NCBI GenBank assembly: GCA_963721335.1
Contig: CAVRIV010000002.1
Location: 640,765 to 704,764, forward strand
DNA: 64,000 bases
Direction of reading: 5' to 3'
Source of the DNA: CAVXDY01 sp963721335
GTDB taxonomy: Bacteria; Actinomycetota; Thermoleophilia; Miltoncostaeales; Miltoncostaeaceae
The notes below the pieces were generated by a model that was not told the DNA's origin, ran no database searches, and worked only from the letters and a program-made list of their open reading frames with translations. Positions 17,219 to 27,860 of the stretch are shown in pieces; within the stretch, counting starts at the first letter, position 1; each line of letters opens with the position of its first letter. The position numbers and the translations under genes were made by a program.

Positions 17219-18304
17219 GTGTTCGGACTCGACGGACCCGCCGCCCTCTCGGGCGACAGCCTCGGCCTGCTGGGAGTGCTCGGCGAGTCGGTGGCCGCGT
17301 TCGACGAGGCGCGGGCCGCCGCCGAGGCCGTGGAGCTGATCTTCCCCGCCGAGGAGGTCCACGACATCGCGGTCTGCGGGATGGGCGGCTCGGCGATCTC
17401 CGCCGACCTGCTCCTGGGCGCCTACCGCGAGCGCCTGCGGGTGCCCATGACCGTGGTGCGCGACTACTACCTGCCGGGCTGGATCGGGGAGAACACCCTG
17501 GTCATCCTGAGCTCGTACTCGGGCGGCACCGAGGAGACGCTCACCTGCGCCTCCCAGGCCATCGAGCGCAACGCCCTCTGCGTGGCCATCACGAGCGGCG
17601 GCAAGCTCGGCTCGTTCTACGCCCAGGAGGGCGTGCCGGTGGTCCCGGTGGCGCCGGGCTACCAGCCCCGCGCGGCGCTGCTCCGGATCCTCACCCCGAT
17701 CGCCGTCCTCCTCGACCGCGTCGGCGCCGTGCCGTCCCTCGCCGCCGACCTCGACGAGGCGCGCGCGACGCTCGAGAGCGCGGTCCGCACGCTCGGCCCC
17801 GAGATCCCCGAGCCCGAGAACCCGGCGAAGCAGCTCGCCCGGGCCCTGGTGGGCGGGATCCCGATGTTCTGGGGCGCGGAGCTGACCGCGCCCGTGGCCA
17901 CGCGCTGGAAGGGGCAGATCAACGAGAACGCCAAGCTCCCGGCGACGGCCTCGGTGCTGCCCGAGCTCGACCACAACGAGATCGTCGGGTTCGCCGGCAC
18001 GCCGGCCGAGCTGCAGAAGCTCAGCACGCTCGTGATGCTGCGCGACCCCCGCCAGCACCGCCAGGTGCAGCGGCGCTTCGACCTCACGCGCGAGCTGGTG
18101 GAGATGCACGTCGACCGGGTCCTGTCGATCACCGCGGAGGGGGAGGGACCGCTGGCGCGCACCCTCGATCTGGTGACCCTGGGCGACTACGCCTCGATCT
18201 ACCTGGCGCTCCTGCGGTCGGTCGACCCCGGCCCGGTGGACGTGATCGAGCGGCTCAAGGAACGCCTCGCCGAGACCGGCTACGGACGGGCGCAGGCTCA
18301 GTAG
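17219..18304 (+). CDS. Bifunctional phosphoglucose/phosphomannose isomerase
   Basis: 361 residues from GTG 17219. Two SIS domains are seen: CGMGGSAISADLL and SSYSGGTEETLT in the first, and the PGI/PMI C-terminal region with WKGQINENAKLPA and LDHNEIVGF, which carry the conserved Glu and His typical of the archaeal/actinobacterial dual-specificity enzyme. It interconverts glucose-6-P or mannose-6-P with fructose-6-P in the cytoplasm. Being next to a mannose-1-phosphate guanylyltransferase-like gene suggests a GDP-mannose supply, but a phosphomannomutase is not in the window. Confidence 0.9.
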   Translation: MFGLDGPAALSGDSLGLLGVLGESVAAFDEARAAAEAVELIFPAEEVHDIAVCGMGGSAISADLLLGAYRERLRVPMTVVRDYYLPGWIGENTLVILSSYSGGTEETLTCASQAIERNALCVAITSGGKLGSFYAQEGVPVVPVAPGYQPRAALLRILTPIAVLLDRVGAVPSLAADLDEARATLESAVRTLGPEIPEPENPAKQLARALVGGIPMFWGAELTAPVATRWKGQINENAKLPATASVLPELDHNEIVGFAGTPAELQKLSTLVMLRDPRQHRQVQRRFDLTRELVEMHVDRVLSITAEGEGPLARTLDLVTLGDYASIYLALLRSVDPGPVDVIERLKERLAETGYGRAQAQ

Positions 18305-18307
18305 CGT
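18302..18307 (+). promoter_or_regulatory. -10 hexamer TAGCGT, near-leaderless geometry
   Basis: TAGCGT overlaps the stop codon of the isomerase gene and ends seven bases before ATG 18315. Confidence 0.3.
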
Positions 18308-18314
18308 TCGCCGC

Positions 18315-19406
18315 ATGAGGGCTCGCGGGCCCGTCCGCCCCGAGGAGGTCATCCGGCTCCTCGACGATTCCGTCGAGATGCTGGACCAGACGCGGCTGCC
18401 CTCCGAGGAGGTCGTGCTGCGCTGCGGTGAGTGGCCCGCGGTCGCGGACGCCATCCGGCGCCTCGCCATCCGGGGCGCGCCCGCGATCGGTGTGGCCGGC
18501 GCGATGGGCGTGGCGCTCGCGGCGATGCGGTCCGCCGGGAAGGGGCCGCAGGCCCAGGGCTCCGAGGTGGCGCGGGCGGTCGCGACGCTGCGGGCGGCGC
18601 GGCCGACCGCGGTCAACCTGGCGTGGGCGGTCGACGCCCAGGCCCGCCTCGCCGCCGCGCACGAGGGCCCGCCGGAGGACCTCGCGGCGTCCCTCGCCGA
18701 GGCCGCGCGGGCGCTGCACCTGGCGGAGGTGGACCGCTGCCGGCGCATGGGGGCCCACGCCCGGGGCCTCATCGGGCGCGGCGCCGGGATCCTCACCATC
18801 TGCAACACGGGGGCGCTCGCGACCGGCGGCTACGGCACCGCCCTCGGCGTGGTGCGGGCGGCGCACGAGGCCGACCCCACCCTCCGCACGCTCGTCTGCG
18901 AGACCCGCCCGCTGCTGCAGGGCTCGCGCCTGACGACCTGGGAGCTGGAGCGGGAGGGGATCCCGTACACGCTGATCGCCGACGCGATGGCCGCGACGAT
19001 GATGGCCTCGGGGGCGGTCTCGCACGTCGTGGTCGGCGCCGACCGCGTCGCCGCCAACGGCGACGTCGTCAACAAGATCGGCACCTACGCCCTGGCGGTG
19101 CTCGCGCGCGAGCACGGCGTGCCGTTCCTGGTCGCCGCCCCCACCAGCACGGTGGACCTCTCCACGCCCTCGGGCGCGGACGTGCCGGTGGAGGAGCGCG
19201 CGGCCGAGGAGGTGCGCGGGCTGTCGCTCTTCGGACGCCCGGCCTCGCCGGCGGGCGCCGCCGTGGCCAACCCGGCCTTCGACCGAACGCCGGCGCGCTT
19301 CGTGTCGGCCATCGTCACCGAGCAGGGCGCGCACCGCCCGCCCTACGAGCGCTCGTTGAGGGCGGCGGTCGAGGCGGCCGCCACCGAGGCCGGCGCGCCG
19401 GCGTGA
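18315..19406 (+). CDS. mtnA: S-methyl-5-thioribose-1-phosphate isomerase
   Basis: 363 residues. It converts 5-methylthioribose-1-phosphate to methylthioribulose-1-phosphate in the methionine salvage pathway. Diagnostic motifs are IRGAPAIGVAGAMG, TICNTGALATGGYGTALG (catalytic Cys), ETRPLLQGSRLT and GADRVAANGDVVNKIGT (catalytic Asp), as in the eIF2B-related MtnA family. Length is normal. No other salvage gene is in the window. The start ATG lies seven bases after a TAGCGT hexamer, consistent with a nearly leaderless transcript. Confidence 0.93.
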   Translation: MRARGPVRPEEVIRLLDDSVEMLDQTRLPSEEVVLRCGEWPAVADAIRRLAIRGAPAIGVAGAMGVALAAMRSAGKGPQAQGSEVARAVATLRAARPTAVNLAWAVDAQARLAAAHEGPPEDLAASLAEAARALHLAEVDRCRRMGAHARGLIGRGAGILTICNTGALATGGYGTALGVVRAAHEADPTLRTLVCETRPLLQGSRLTTWELEREGIPYTLIADAMAATMMASGAVSHVVVGADRVAANGDVVNKIGTYALAVLAREHGVPFLVAAPTSTVDLSTPSGADVPVEERAAEEVRGLSLFGRPASPAGAAVANPAFDRTPARFVSAIVTEQGAHRPPYERSLRAAVEAAATEAGAPA

Positions 19407-19462
19407 CGCGCTCCTGACACCCGCGGATCCCCGCGCGCGCCCGGGACGCCCAGGCTCCGCGG

Positions 19463-20149
19463 GTGTCGGCGATCCGCCTGCTCGACCTCGTCCTTCCCCC
19501 CTCCTGCGCCGCGTGCGGCCTGCCCGGCGGCGCGGCCTGCGCGTCGTGCCTGGCGTCCCTGGCGCCCCTGCCCGAGCCGTGGTGCGCGGGGTGCGGCGCG
19601 CCCGTGCCGGTGCCGGTCGCACGGTGCGCGGCGTGCCGGGGGCCGGTCGCGGGCGCCCGCCAGGCGGTGGCCTACGCGGGCCCGGCCCCGGCGCTGGTCG
19701 CGGGGCTGAAGGATCAGCGCCGGCGCGGGCTGGCGGCGGTGCTGGCGGAGGTCGTCGTGGCGCGAGTGCCCCGCCCGCCGGACGGGGTGACGCTGGTGCC
19801 GGTGCCCCTCGGCCGCAGACGCTCGCGCGAGCGCGGGTTCAACCAGAGCGCGCTCCTCGCCCGGGAGCTCGGGCGCCGGTGGGCGCTGCCGGTCTCCGAG
19901 CCCCTGGTGAGGGTGCGCGAGGGCGCCGACCAGCGCGGCGCGCGAGCGAGCGCCCGGGCGCGGCAGGTGGCGGGGGCGTTCGCCGTCCGGCCCGGCGCGA
20001 CGGCACCGCGCCGGCCGTGGCTGGTGGACGACGTGCACACCACGGGGGCGACCCTGGCGGCGTGCGCCCGGGCGCTGCGGACGGCGGGCGCCCCGAGGTC
20101 GGGGGCGGTGGCGTTCGCCCGTGTGCCGCCCGAGGGGGCCTCGCTATGA
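19463..20149 (+). CDS. comF: ComF-family amidophosphoribosyltransferase
   Basis: 228 residues from GTG 19463. The N-terminal double zinc ribbon shows CAAC, CASC, CAGC and CAAC pairs within the first 70 residues. The C-terminal phosphoribosyltransferase domain has the PRPP motif LVDDVHTTGATL and VPVPLGRRRSRERGFNQS. ComF proteins are linked to DNA uptake in competent bacteria, but the gene is widespread and the biochemical role is not settled. As in other actinobacteria it precedes hpf and secA. A TATGAT hexamer (20145-20150) overlaps its stop codon and may start the hpf transcript. Confidence 0.88.
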   Translation: MSAIRLLDLVLPPSCAACGLPGGAACASCLASLAPLPEPWCAGCGAPVPVPVARCAACRGPVAGARQAVAYAGPAPALVAGLKDQRRRGLAAVLAEVVVARVPRPPDGVTLVPVPLGRRRSRERGFNQSALLARELGRRWALPVSEPLVRVREGADQRGARASARARQVAGAFAVRPGATAPRRPWLVDDVHTTGATLAACARALRTAGAPRSGAVAFARVPPEGASL

Positions 20150-20150
20150 T
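20145..20150 (+). promoter_or_regulatory. Candidate -10 TATGAT for hpf
   Basis: TATGAT overlaps the comF stop and would start a leader of about 80 bases ending with the ribosome binding site GAAAGGGG before GTG 20237. No convincing -35. Confidence 0.35.
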
Positions 20151-20236
20151 CGGCGTCCGATCGATCGGCGCGCGCACCCGGCCGGCTGGCGCGGGGAGCG
20201 CGACGAGCAGCCTCGAAGGATCAGAAAGGGGCGATC

Positions 20237-20805
20237 GTGCAGCTTCAGGTCAAGGGCAGGAACATGTCCGTCACCGATGCCCTGTTCGACCACGCGGAGC
20301 AGAAGCTCGACCGGCTGGCCCGGATCCTGCCGCCATGGGACGAGGCCACCACGGTCGAGCTCGAGCTGTCGGTGGAGCGCAACCCCAAGATCGCGAACGC
20401 GCAGATCGCGGAGGTCACGGTCCGCACCAAGGGGCCGGTGCTGCGCGTGCGCGAGAGCGCGGAGGACATGTACGCGGCCATCGACCAGGCCGCGCGCAAG
20501 CTGGAGCGCCAGGCCCGCCGCTACCGCGACCGGCGCAAGGCCCACGGGCCGCGCGGCATGCCGGGGGGGAGCCGCCGGCCGCTCCGCTGGACGCGTCCCA
20601 GGACGGGGCGGGCGACGACGGGTCGCCGCGCCTCGTGAAGAGCAAGACCTTCGAGATGAAGCCCATGAGCCCGGAGGACGCGGCCCTCCACATGGACCTG
20701 CTGCACCACGACTTCTACGTCTTCCGCAACGACGCGGACGGGCAGGTGAACGTCGTCTACCGCCGCCGGGACGGCGACTTCGGCCTGATCGTCCCCGAGG
20801 GCTAG
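20237..20805 (+). CDS. hpf: Ribosome hibernation promoting factor, long form (frameshifted)
   Basis: The first 110 residues (MQLQVKGRNMSVTDALFDHA, with conserved basic helices and RKLERQARRYRDRR) are the HPF/YfiA domain that binds the 30S decoding region and inactivates ribosomes. The long-form C-terminal dimerisation domain (KSKTFEMKPMSPEDAALHM, then FYVFRNDADGQVNVVYRRRDG) lies in another frame and ends at 20805. The frame changes at a run of seven G (20563-20569); an eighth G would join the halves into a normal protein of about 189 residues. A sequence error in the homopolymer is the likeliest cause. A strong ribosome binding site precedes GTG 20237. Confidence 0.88.
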
Positions 20806-20850
20806 GCGCTACGATCACATGGTTGCGCCCACCCGTCCGAGAGCGTGTGC

Positions 20851-23478
<2,628 letters not shown>

Positions 23479-23490
23479 GCCGCACTCCCC

Positions 23491-24667
23491 ATGAGCACCG
23501 ACTCGAGCCCGTCGCTCGAAGACCTCGTCCAGCGTGCCGCCCGACTGCGGGAGCGGGCCGGCGTCCTGGGCGACTATCTTTGACCCGCCGGCCCTCGAGC
23601 GCAGGGTCGCCGAGCTCGAGTCGGCGATGGGGGAGCCGGGCTTCTGGGACGACGCCTCACGCGCGGCCGAGATCTCGGCCGAGCACGCCGGCGCGCGGTC
23701 ACGGCTGGCCGAGTACGACGGGCTCCGCGGGGACCTCGACGCGCTGACCGAGCTGGCCGAGCTCACCCGCGAGGCGGCGGAGGAGCCCGACCCCGACTTC
23801 CTGGCCGAGCTCGACGACGGCCTGCGCCGCGCGGACGCCCAGCTCGGGCGGCTGGAGGAGGCGCGCCTGTTCTCGGGCCGGCACGACGCCGGCGACGCGG
23901 TGGTGTCGATCAACGCCGGCGAGGGCGGGACCGACGCCCAGGACTGGGCCGAGATGCTGCTGCGGATGTACCTGCGCTGGGCGGAGCGGCGGGGGTTGCG
24001 CACCGACCTCAAGGAGGTGCAGGAGGGGACCGAGGCGGGGATCAAGTCGGCGACGTTCACGGCGCACGGGCAGAACGCGTACGGCCTGCTGTCGGCCGAG
24101 AGCGGCGTGCACCGGCTCGTGCGCCTGTCGCCCTTCGACTCGGCCAACCGGCGGCAGACGTCCTTCGCCGCCGTGGAGGTCGCCCCCCTGGTGAGCGAGG
24201 CGGTGGACGTCGAGATCCTCGACAAGGACCTCAAGATCGACACCTACCGCGCGAGCGGCGCCGGCGGGCAGCACGTGAACAAGACCGACTCGGCGGTGCG
24301 GATCACCCACCTGCCCAGCAAGATCGTGGTCCAGTGCCAGAACGAGCGCTCCCAGACCCAGAACCGCGCCACCGCGATGGCGCTGCTGCGCGCCCGCCTG
24401 GTCCAGAAGGAGCTGGACCGCCGGGAGGCCGAGGCGGCCAAGAGCCGCGGCGAGAGCCAGAGCATCGGGTTCGGGAGCCAGATCCGCTCCTACGTGGTCC
24501 ACCCCTACACCATGGTCAAGGACCTTCGTACCGGGCACGAGACGGGGAATGCGCAGGGGGTGCTCGACGGCGACCTCGACGAGTTCATCCGGGCCGAGCT
24601 GGAACGCCGCGCGCGGGGCGTTCCCGTGGTCTCGGGAGGCGCCGGGAGCCCCGACGGGCAGGACTGA
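23491..24667 (+). CDS. prfB: Peptide chain release factor 2 with programmed +1 frameshift
   Basis: It begins at ATG 23491 (MSTDSSPSLEDLV), reads 30 codons to CTT and meets an in-frame TGA at 23581-23583. A +1 shift at CTT TGA C continues into the main frame (LDPPALERRVAELE) to the stop at 24665-24667, giving about 391 residues. RF2 releases peptides at UGA and UAA. Its SPF anticodon-like motif (RLSPFDSANRRQTSF) and GGQ catalytic motif (GAGGQHVNKTDSAVR) are both clear. The in-frame UGA is the known autoregulatory device: low RF2 favours frameshifting. It is followed by ftsE, as in other actinobacteria. Confidence 0.95.
23578..23584 (+). promoter_or_regulatory. prfB: Programmed +1 frameshift site CTTTGAC in prfB
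   Basis: CTT TGA C is identical to the classical bacterial RF2 recoding heptamer. A purine-rich CTGGGCG segment lies a few bases upstream, where the stimulatory Shine-Dalgarno-like element is normally found, though it is weaker than AGGGGG. Confidence 0.92.
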
Positions 24668-24719
24668 TTCGGACAGCGTCGAAGGCTGGATCGTGCGGTT
24701 TTCCGGCGACTTTGACGGA

Positions 24720-24749
24720 TTGACACCCTGTGCGGCCACCGGCTACCCT
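24720..24749 (+). promoter_or_regulatory. Sigma-70-type promoter for ftsEX
   Basis: TTGACA (24720-24725), 18-base spacer, TACCCT (24744-24749). This is the best consensus -35 in the window. It lies in the 180-base gap after prfB, with predicted transcription start near 24756. Confidence 0.6.
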
Positions 24750-24847
24750 GCTGCTCGCTTCACGCAACGGTTGCGTCCGCCGACGGCCTCCGCGACGGCG
24801 GAGCCGCCCGTCCGGCGCCCTCCGGCGCACCGGCGCATCTGGTCTCC

Positions 24848-25672
24848 ATGAGCACCGACGCCCCCACCACACCCTCCTCCCCTGACACGCCCCCGCGCCG
24901 TGCGCGAGAGCGCGCGCGTGCGCGCACCTCGTCGCTCGTCCGCTCGGACCGGCGGTCGATGCTGCGCCCCGGGGACGGGCCGATGGTCATCCTGGAGGGG
25001 GTCACGAAGTCGTACGGACCCGACGTCACGGCGCTCGAGGACCTGTCCCTCACGATCGACAGCGGGGAGTTCGTCTTCCTGGTGGGCGCCTCGGGCTCGG
25101 GCAAGTCCACGTTCATCCGGCTGCTGATCAAGGAGTTCGATCCCACCGAGGGCACGATCACGGTGGGCGGGCGGAACCTTCAGCGGCTGCGGCGGTCCAA
25201 GGTTCCCTACCTGCGGCGCGCCATCGGATGCGTGTTCCAGGACTTCAAGCTGCTCGCCGGGCGGACGGTCTACGAGAACGTGGCCTACGCCCTCCAGGTG
25301 ATCGGCGAGAACCCGCGCAGCATCCGGCGCAAGGTGCCCGAGACGCTCGCCCTCGTGGGCCTGTCCGAGAAGGGCGGCCGGTACCCCAACGAGCTGTCGG
25401 GCGGCGAGCAGCAGCGCGTGTCGATCGCGCGCGCGTTCGTCAACCACCCGCGCCTCCTGATCGCCGACGAGCCCACGGGGAACCTCGACCCCGAGACCTC
25501 GATCGGCATCATGCAGCTCCTGTACCGCATCAACCGCACCGGGACCACGGTCATCATGGCCACCCACGACCGCGAGATGGTCGACAAGATGCAGATGCGG
25601 GTGGTCGCGCTCGAGGACGGACGGCTGGTCCGCGACCAGCGCCAGGCCCGCTACACGCGCGCCGACTCCTAG
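24848..25672 (+). CDS. ftsE: Cell division ABC transporter ATPase FtsE
   Basis: ABC ATPase with Walker A GASGSGKST, Q-loop FQDF, signature LSGGEQQR, Walker B LLIADEPTGNLD and H-loop THDREMV. FtsE with FtsX transmits the divisome state to peptidoglycan hydrolases across the membrane. From ATG 24848 there are 45 extra Arg- and Pro-rich residues before the usual FtsE start; ATG 24983 (MVILEGVTKSYG) is an equally possible start, and no strong ribosome binding site decides. Codon use in the extension is GC-biased like real coding. ftsX follows one base after the stop. Confidence 0.93.
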   Translation: MSTDAPTTPSSPDTPPRRARERARARTSSLVRSDRRSMLRPGDGPMVILEGVTKSYGPDVTALEDLSLTIDSGEFVFLVGASGSGKSTFIRLLIKEFDPTEGTITVGGRNLQRLRRSKVPYLRRAIGCVFQDFKLLAGRTVYENVAYALQVIGENPRSIRRKVPETLALVGLSEKGGRYPNELSGGEQQRVSIARAFVNHPRLLIADEPTGNLDPETSIGIMQLLYRINRTGTTVIMATHDREMVDKMQMRVVALEDGRLVRDQRQARYTRADS

Positions 25673-25673
25673 T

Positions 25674-26582
25674 TTGAGACTGCGCTTCTTCCTGGCGGAG
25701 GCCATCCGCTCGATCCGGGCCAACGCCGCCGTCTCGGTGGCCGCCACGGTGACCGTGCTGATCGCGGTCTTCATCCTCGGCGCCTTCATCCCGTCGTTCC
25801 TGTACGTCCAGTCGGCCGTGGACTCGCAGAAGGACAGGATCGACGTCCGGGTCTACGTCGCGGACTCGGCCAAGGTCACGCAGGTCAACCAGCTGCAGGC
25901 CGCGATCGACGACCTGAAGACCCAGGGGCTGATCAAGGACTGGACCTACATCAACAAGGACCAGGCCCTGGCGGAGCTCAGGTCCCGGCTGAAGGACCCG
26001 GACATCACCGACCTCGTGGGCTCGAATCCCGTGCCCGCCAACTTCCGTCTCAAGCCGACCGACGTGGAGAACGCGCCCCAGATCGTGGCGGCCCTCCGCA
26101 ACCAGCCCGCCATCGACACGACGCAGGGCAGGGAGCGGGGCATCTCCTACGGCAAGGAGACGGCGGACAAGCTGCTCAGGGTGGCCCGCTTCATCCAGTG
26201 GGCCGGGCTGGTGCTCATCACGATCCTGCTGGTCGCGTCGGTCCTGCTGATCGGGAACACCATCCGCCTCTCGATCTTCGCCCGCCGGCGCGAGGTCGAG
26301 GTGATGAAGCTGGTGGGCGCCACCAACTGGTTCATCCGGTGGCCGTTCGTCATCGAGGGCGTCGTCTGCGGCCTGATCGGAGCCGTGCTCTCGGTGGCGC
26401 TCCTGTGGGCGGTGAAGGTGGGCGTGGTGGACCAGTGGATCGAGGGCGCCGACAGCGACCTGACACGCGATCAGGCCACCACCATCGGCTTCCCCGTTCT
26501 CGGCCTGATCCTGATCGCGGCGGGCGCCGTGGTGGGCGCGCTCGGCAGCGGCATCACTCTGCGCCGCTTCCTCAAGGTCTGA
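25674..26582 (+). CDS. ftsX: Cell division protein FtsX
   Basis: 302 residues from TTG 25674, directly after ftsE. One N-terminal membrane helix (about 20-42), an extracellular domain of about 120 residues that in the family contacts hydrolase activators, then three C-terminal helices with the FtsX/MacB permease motif RLSIFARRREVEVMKLVGATNWFI split across its length. It forms the membrane partner of FtsE. Length and topology (four helices) are normal for actinobacterial FtsX. Confidence 0.93.
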   Translation: MRLRFFLAEAIRSIRANAAVSVAATVTVLIAVFILGAFIPSFLYVQSAVDSQKDRIDVRVYVADSAKVTQVNQLQAAIDDLKTQGLIKDWTYINKDQALAELRSRLKDPDITDLVGSNPVPANFRLKPTDVENAPQIVAALRNQPAIDTTQGRERGISYGKETADKLLRVARFIQWAGLVLITILLVASVLLIGNTIRLSIFARRREVEVMKLVGATNWFIRWPFVIEGVVCGLIGAVLSVALLWAVKVGVVDQWIEGADSDLTRDQATTIGFPVLGLILIAAGAVVGALGSGITLRRFLKV

Positions 26583-26588
26583 CGGCCG

Positions 26589-26608
26589 GCCCGCCCCGCT
26601 TGGCGGGC
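26589..26608 (+). terminator. Hairpin after ftsX
   Basis: A perfect 7-bp stem GCCCGCC/GGCGGGC with a 6-base loop, seven bases after the ftsX stop. No U-tract follows, so termination or attenuation is possible but not certain. Confidence 0.45.
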
Positions 26609-26660
26609 GGTGCGCCGGGACCGGCGTATCATCGGGCCGCGTGAGCCGGCGCAGACGCCC

Positions 26661-27860
26661 ATGAGAGCCCGCCGGCTCCTTGCCATCGTCGCAGGGGTGC
26701 TCGTCCTCCTCGTCGTCTTCGTGGGCGGCGTGGTGGTGGGCGGACACGCCGACGCGACCGGCCTCACCCAGCTGCGCGATCCGCTGCGCGGGTTCCTGCT
26801 CGGGGAGAGCGGGGAGAGCCTGCCCGACCAGGTGCTCGAGGTGCTGCGGGACGACTACTACAAGCCGATCGACGAGAAGAAGCTCGAGAGCCTGTCGGTG
26901 GACCGCATGATCGAGGCGCTCGACGACCCGTACACGGACTACCTCAGCGCCGACGAGCTCGCGGCCCTTCGGCAGAGCTACGACGGCACCTACTCCGGGG
27001 TCGGGCTGGTGCTCGCGGCCCGCGGGGACTCGCTCGTCGTGCGCAGCGTGGTGGCCGGCGGCCCCGCGGACGAGGCCGGCATCACGAGCGGCGACCGGCT
27101 GGTGTCGATCGACGGGAAGCGCCTCACCGGCCCCGACCTGGCCGGAGCCGCCGGCCGGGTCCGCGGCCCGGAGGGCACCGAGGTGCGCCTGGGCGTGGTG
27201 ACCGGCGACGGCCCCGTGCGACAGCTCACGCTCACCCGGCGCGAGCTCACCGCCCCGCCGGTCCTCTCCCGCATGGAGACCGTCGGCGGGCGCAAGGTGG
27301 GCTACCTGCGCCTGGCCCGCTTCGTCCGGGGATCCGCCACCGCTCTGAGCGACGCCGTCAAGCGGCTGCGGGAGAAGGGTGCGGAGGCGCTGGTGCTGGA
27401 CCTGCGCCAGGACCCGGGCGGGCTGGTGACCGAGGCGGTGGGGGTGGCGGGGGTCTTCCTGCCGTCGGGCACGCCGGTGGTGGTCACCCAGGGCCTGCAC
27501 TCGCCGCGGGACACGCTCAGGACGAGCGGCGACCCGGCGGCCGGCGACCTGCCGCTGGCGGTGCTGGTGGATCAGAACAGCGCGAGCGCCAGCGAGATCG
27601 TGGCCGGGGCGCTGCGGGACGCCGACCGGGCGGTGCTCGTGGGCGATCACACCTTCGGCAAGGCCCTGGTGCAGACCAGCCGCCCGCTGCGCGACGGCGG
27701 GGCCCTGAAGCTCACCGTCGCGCGCTACCTGACGCCCGACGGGTACGACCTGGCGACGCGCGGCCTGCCGCCCGGCGTGAGGGTGACCGACGATCCGGAC
27801 ACGCCCGCCGACGAGGTTCTGCAGAGGGGTCTGCGCCAGGCCCTCGCGGACGCTCCGTGA
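26661..27860 (+). CDS. C-terminal processing peptidase (S41, CtpA-like)
   Basis: 399 residues from ATG 26661 (MRARRLLAIVAGVLVLL). An uncleaved signal or anchor helix leads into a cap region (LEVLRDDYYKPIDEKKLE), a PDZ domain (YSGVGLVLAARGDSLVV, then GPADEAGITSGDRLVSIDG) and the S41 protease core. Catalytic Ser is in NSASASEIVAGAL and the Lys of the Ser/Lys dyad in FGKALVQT. These extracytoplasmic proteases clip substrate C-termini and often process cell-wall proteins, in line with the ftsEX neighbours. A TATCAT hexamer at 26627-26632 may give it a separate promoter. The stop overlaps the next gene by four bases. Confidence 0.9.
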   Translation: MRARRLLAIVAGVLVLLVVFVGGVVVGGHADATGLTQLRDPLRGFLLGESGESLPDQVLEVLRDDYYKPIDEKKLESLSVDRMIEALDDPYTDYLSADELAALRQSYDGTYSGVGLVLAARGDSLVVRSVVAGGPADEAGITSGDRLVSIDGKRLTGPDLAGAAGRVRGPEGTEVRLGVVTGDGPVRQLTLTRRELTAPPVLSRMETVGGRKVGYLRLARFVRGSATALSDAVKRLREKGAEALVLDLRQDPGGLVTEAVGVAGVFLPSGTPVVVTQGLHSPRDTLRTSGDPAAGDLPLAVLVDQNSASASEIVAGALRDADRAVLVGDHTFGKALVQTSRPLRDGGALKLTVARYLTPDGYDLATRGLPPGVRVTDDPDTPADEVLQRGLRQALADAP

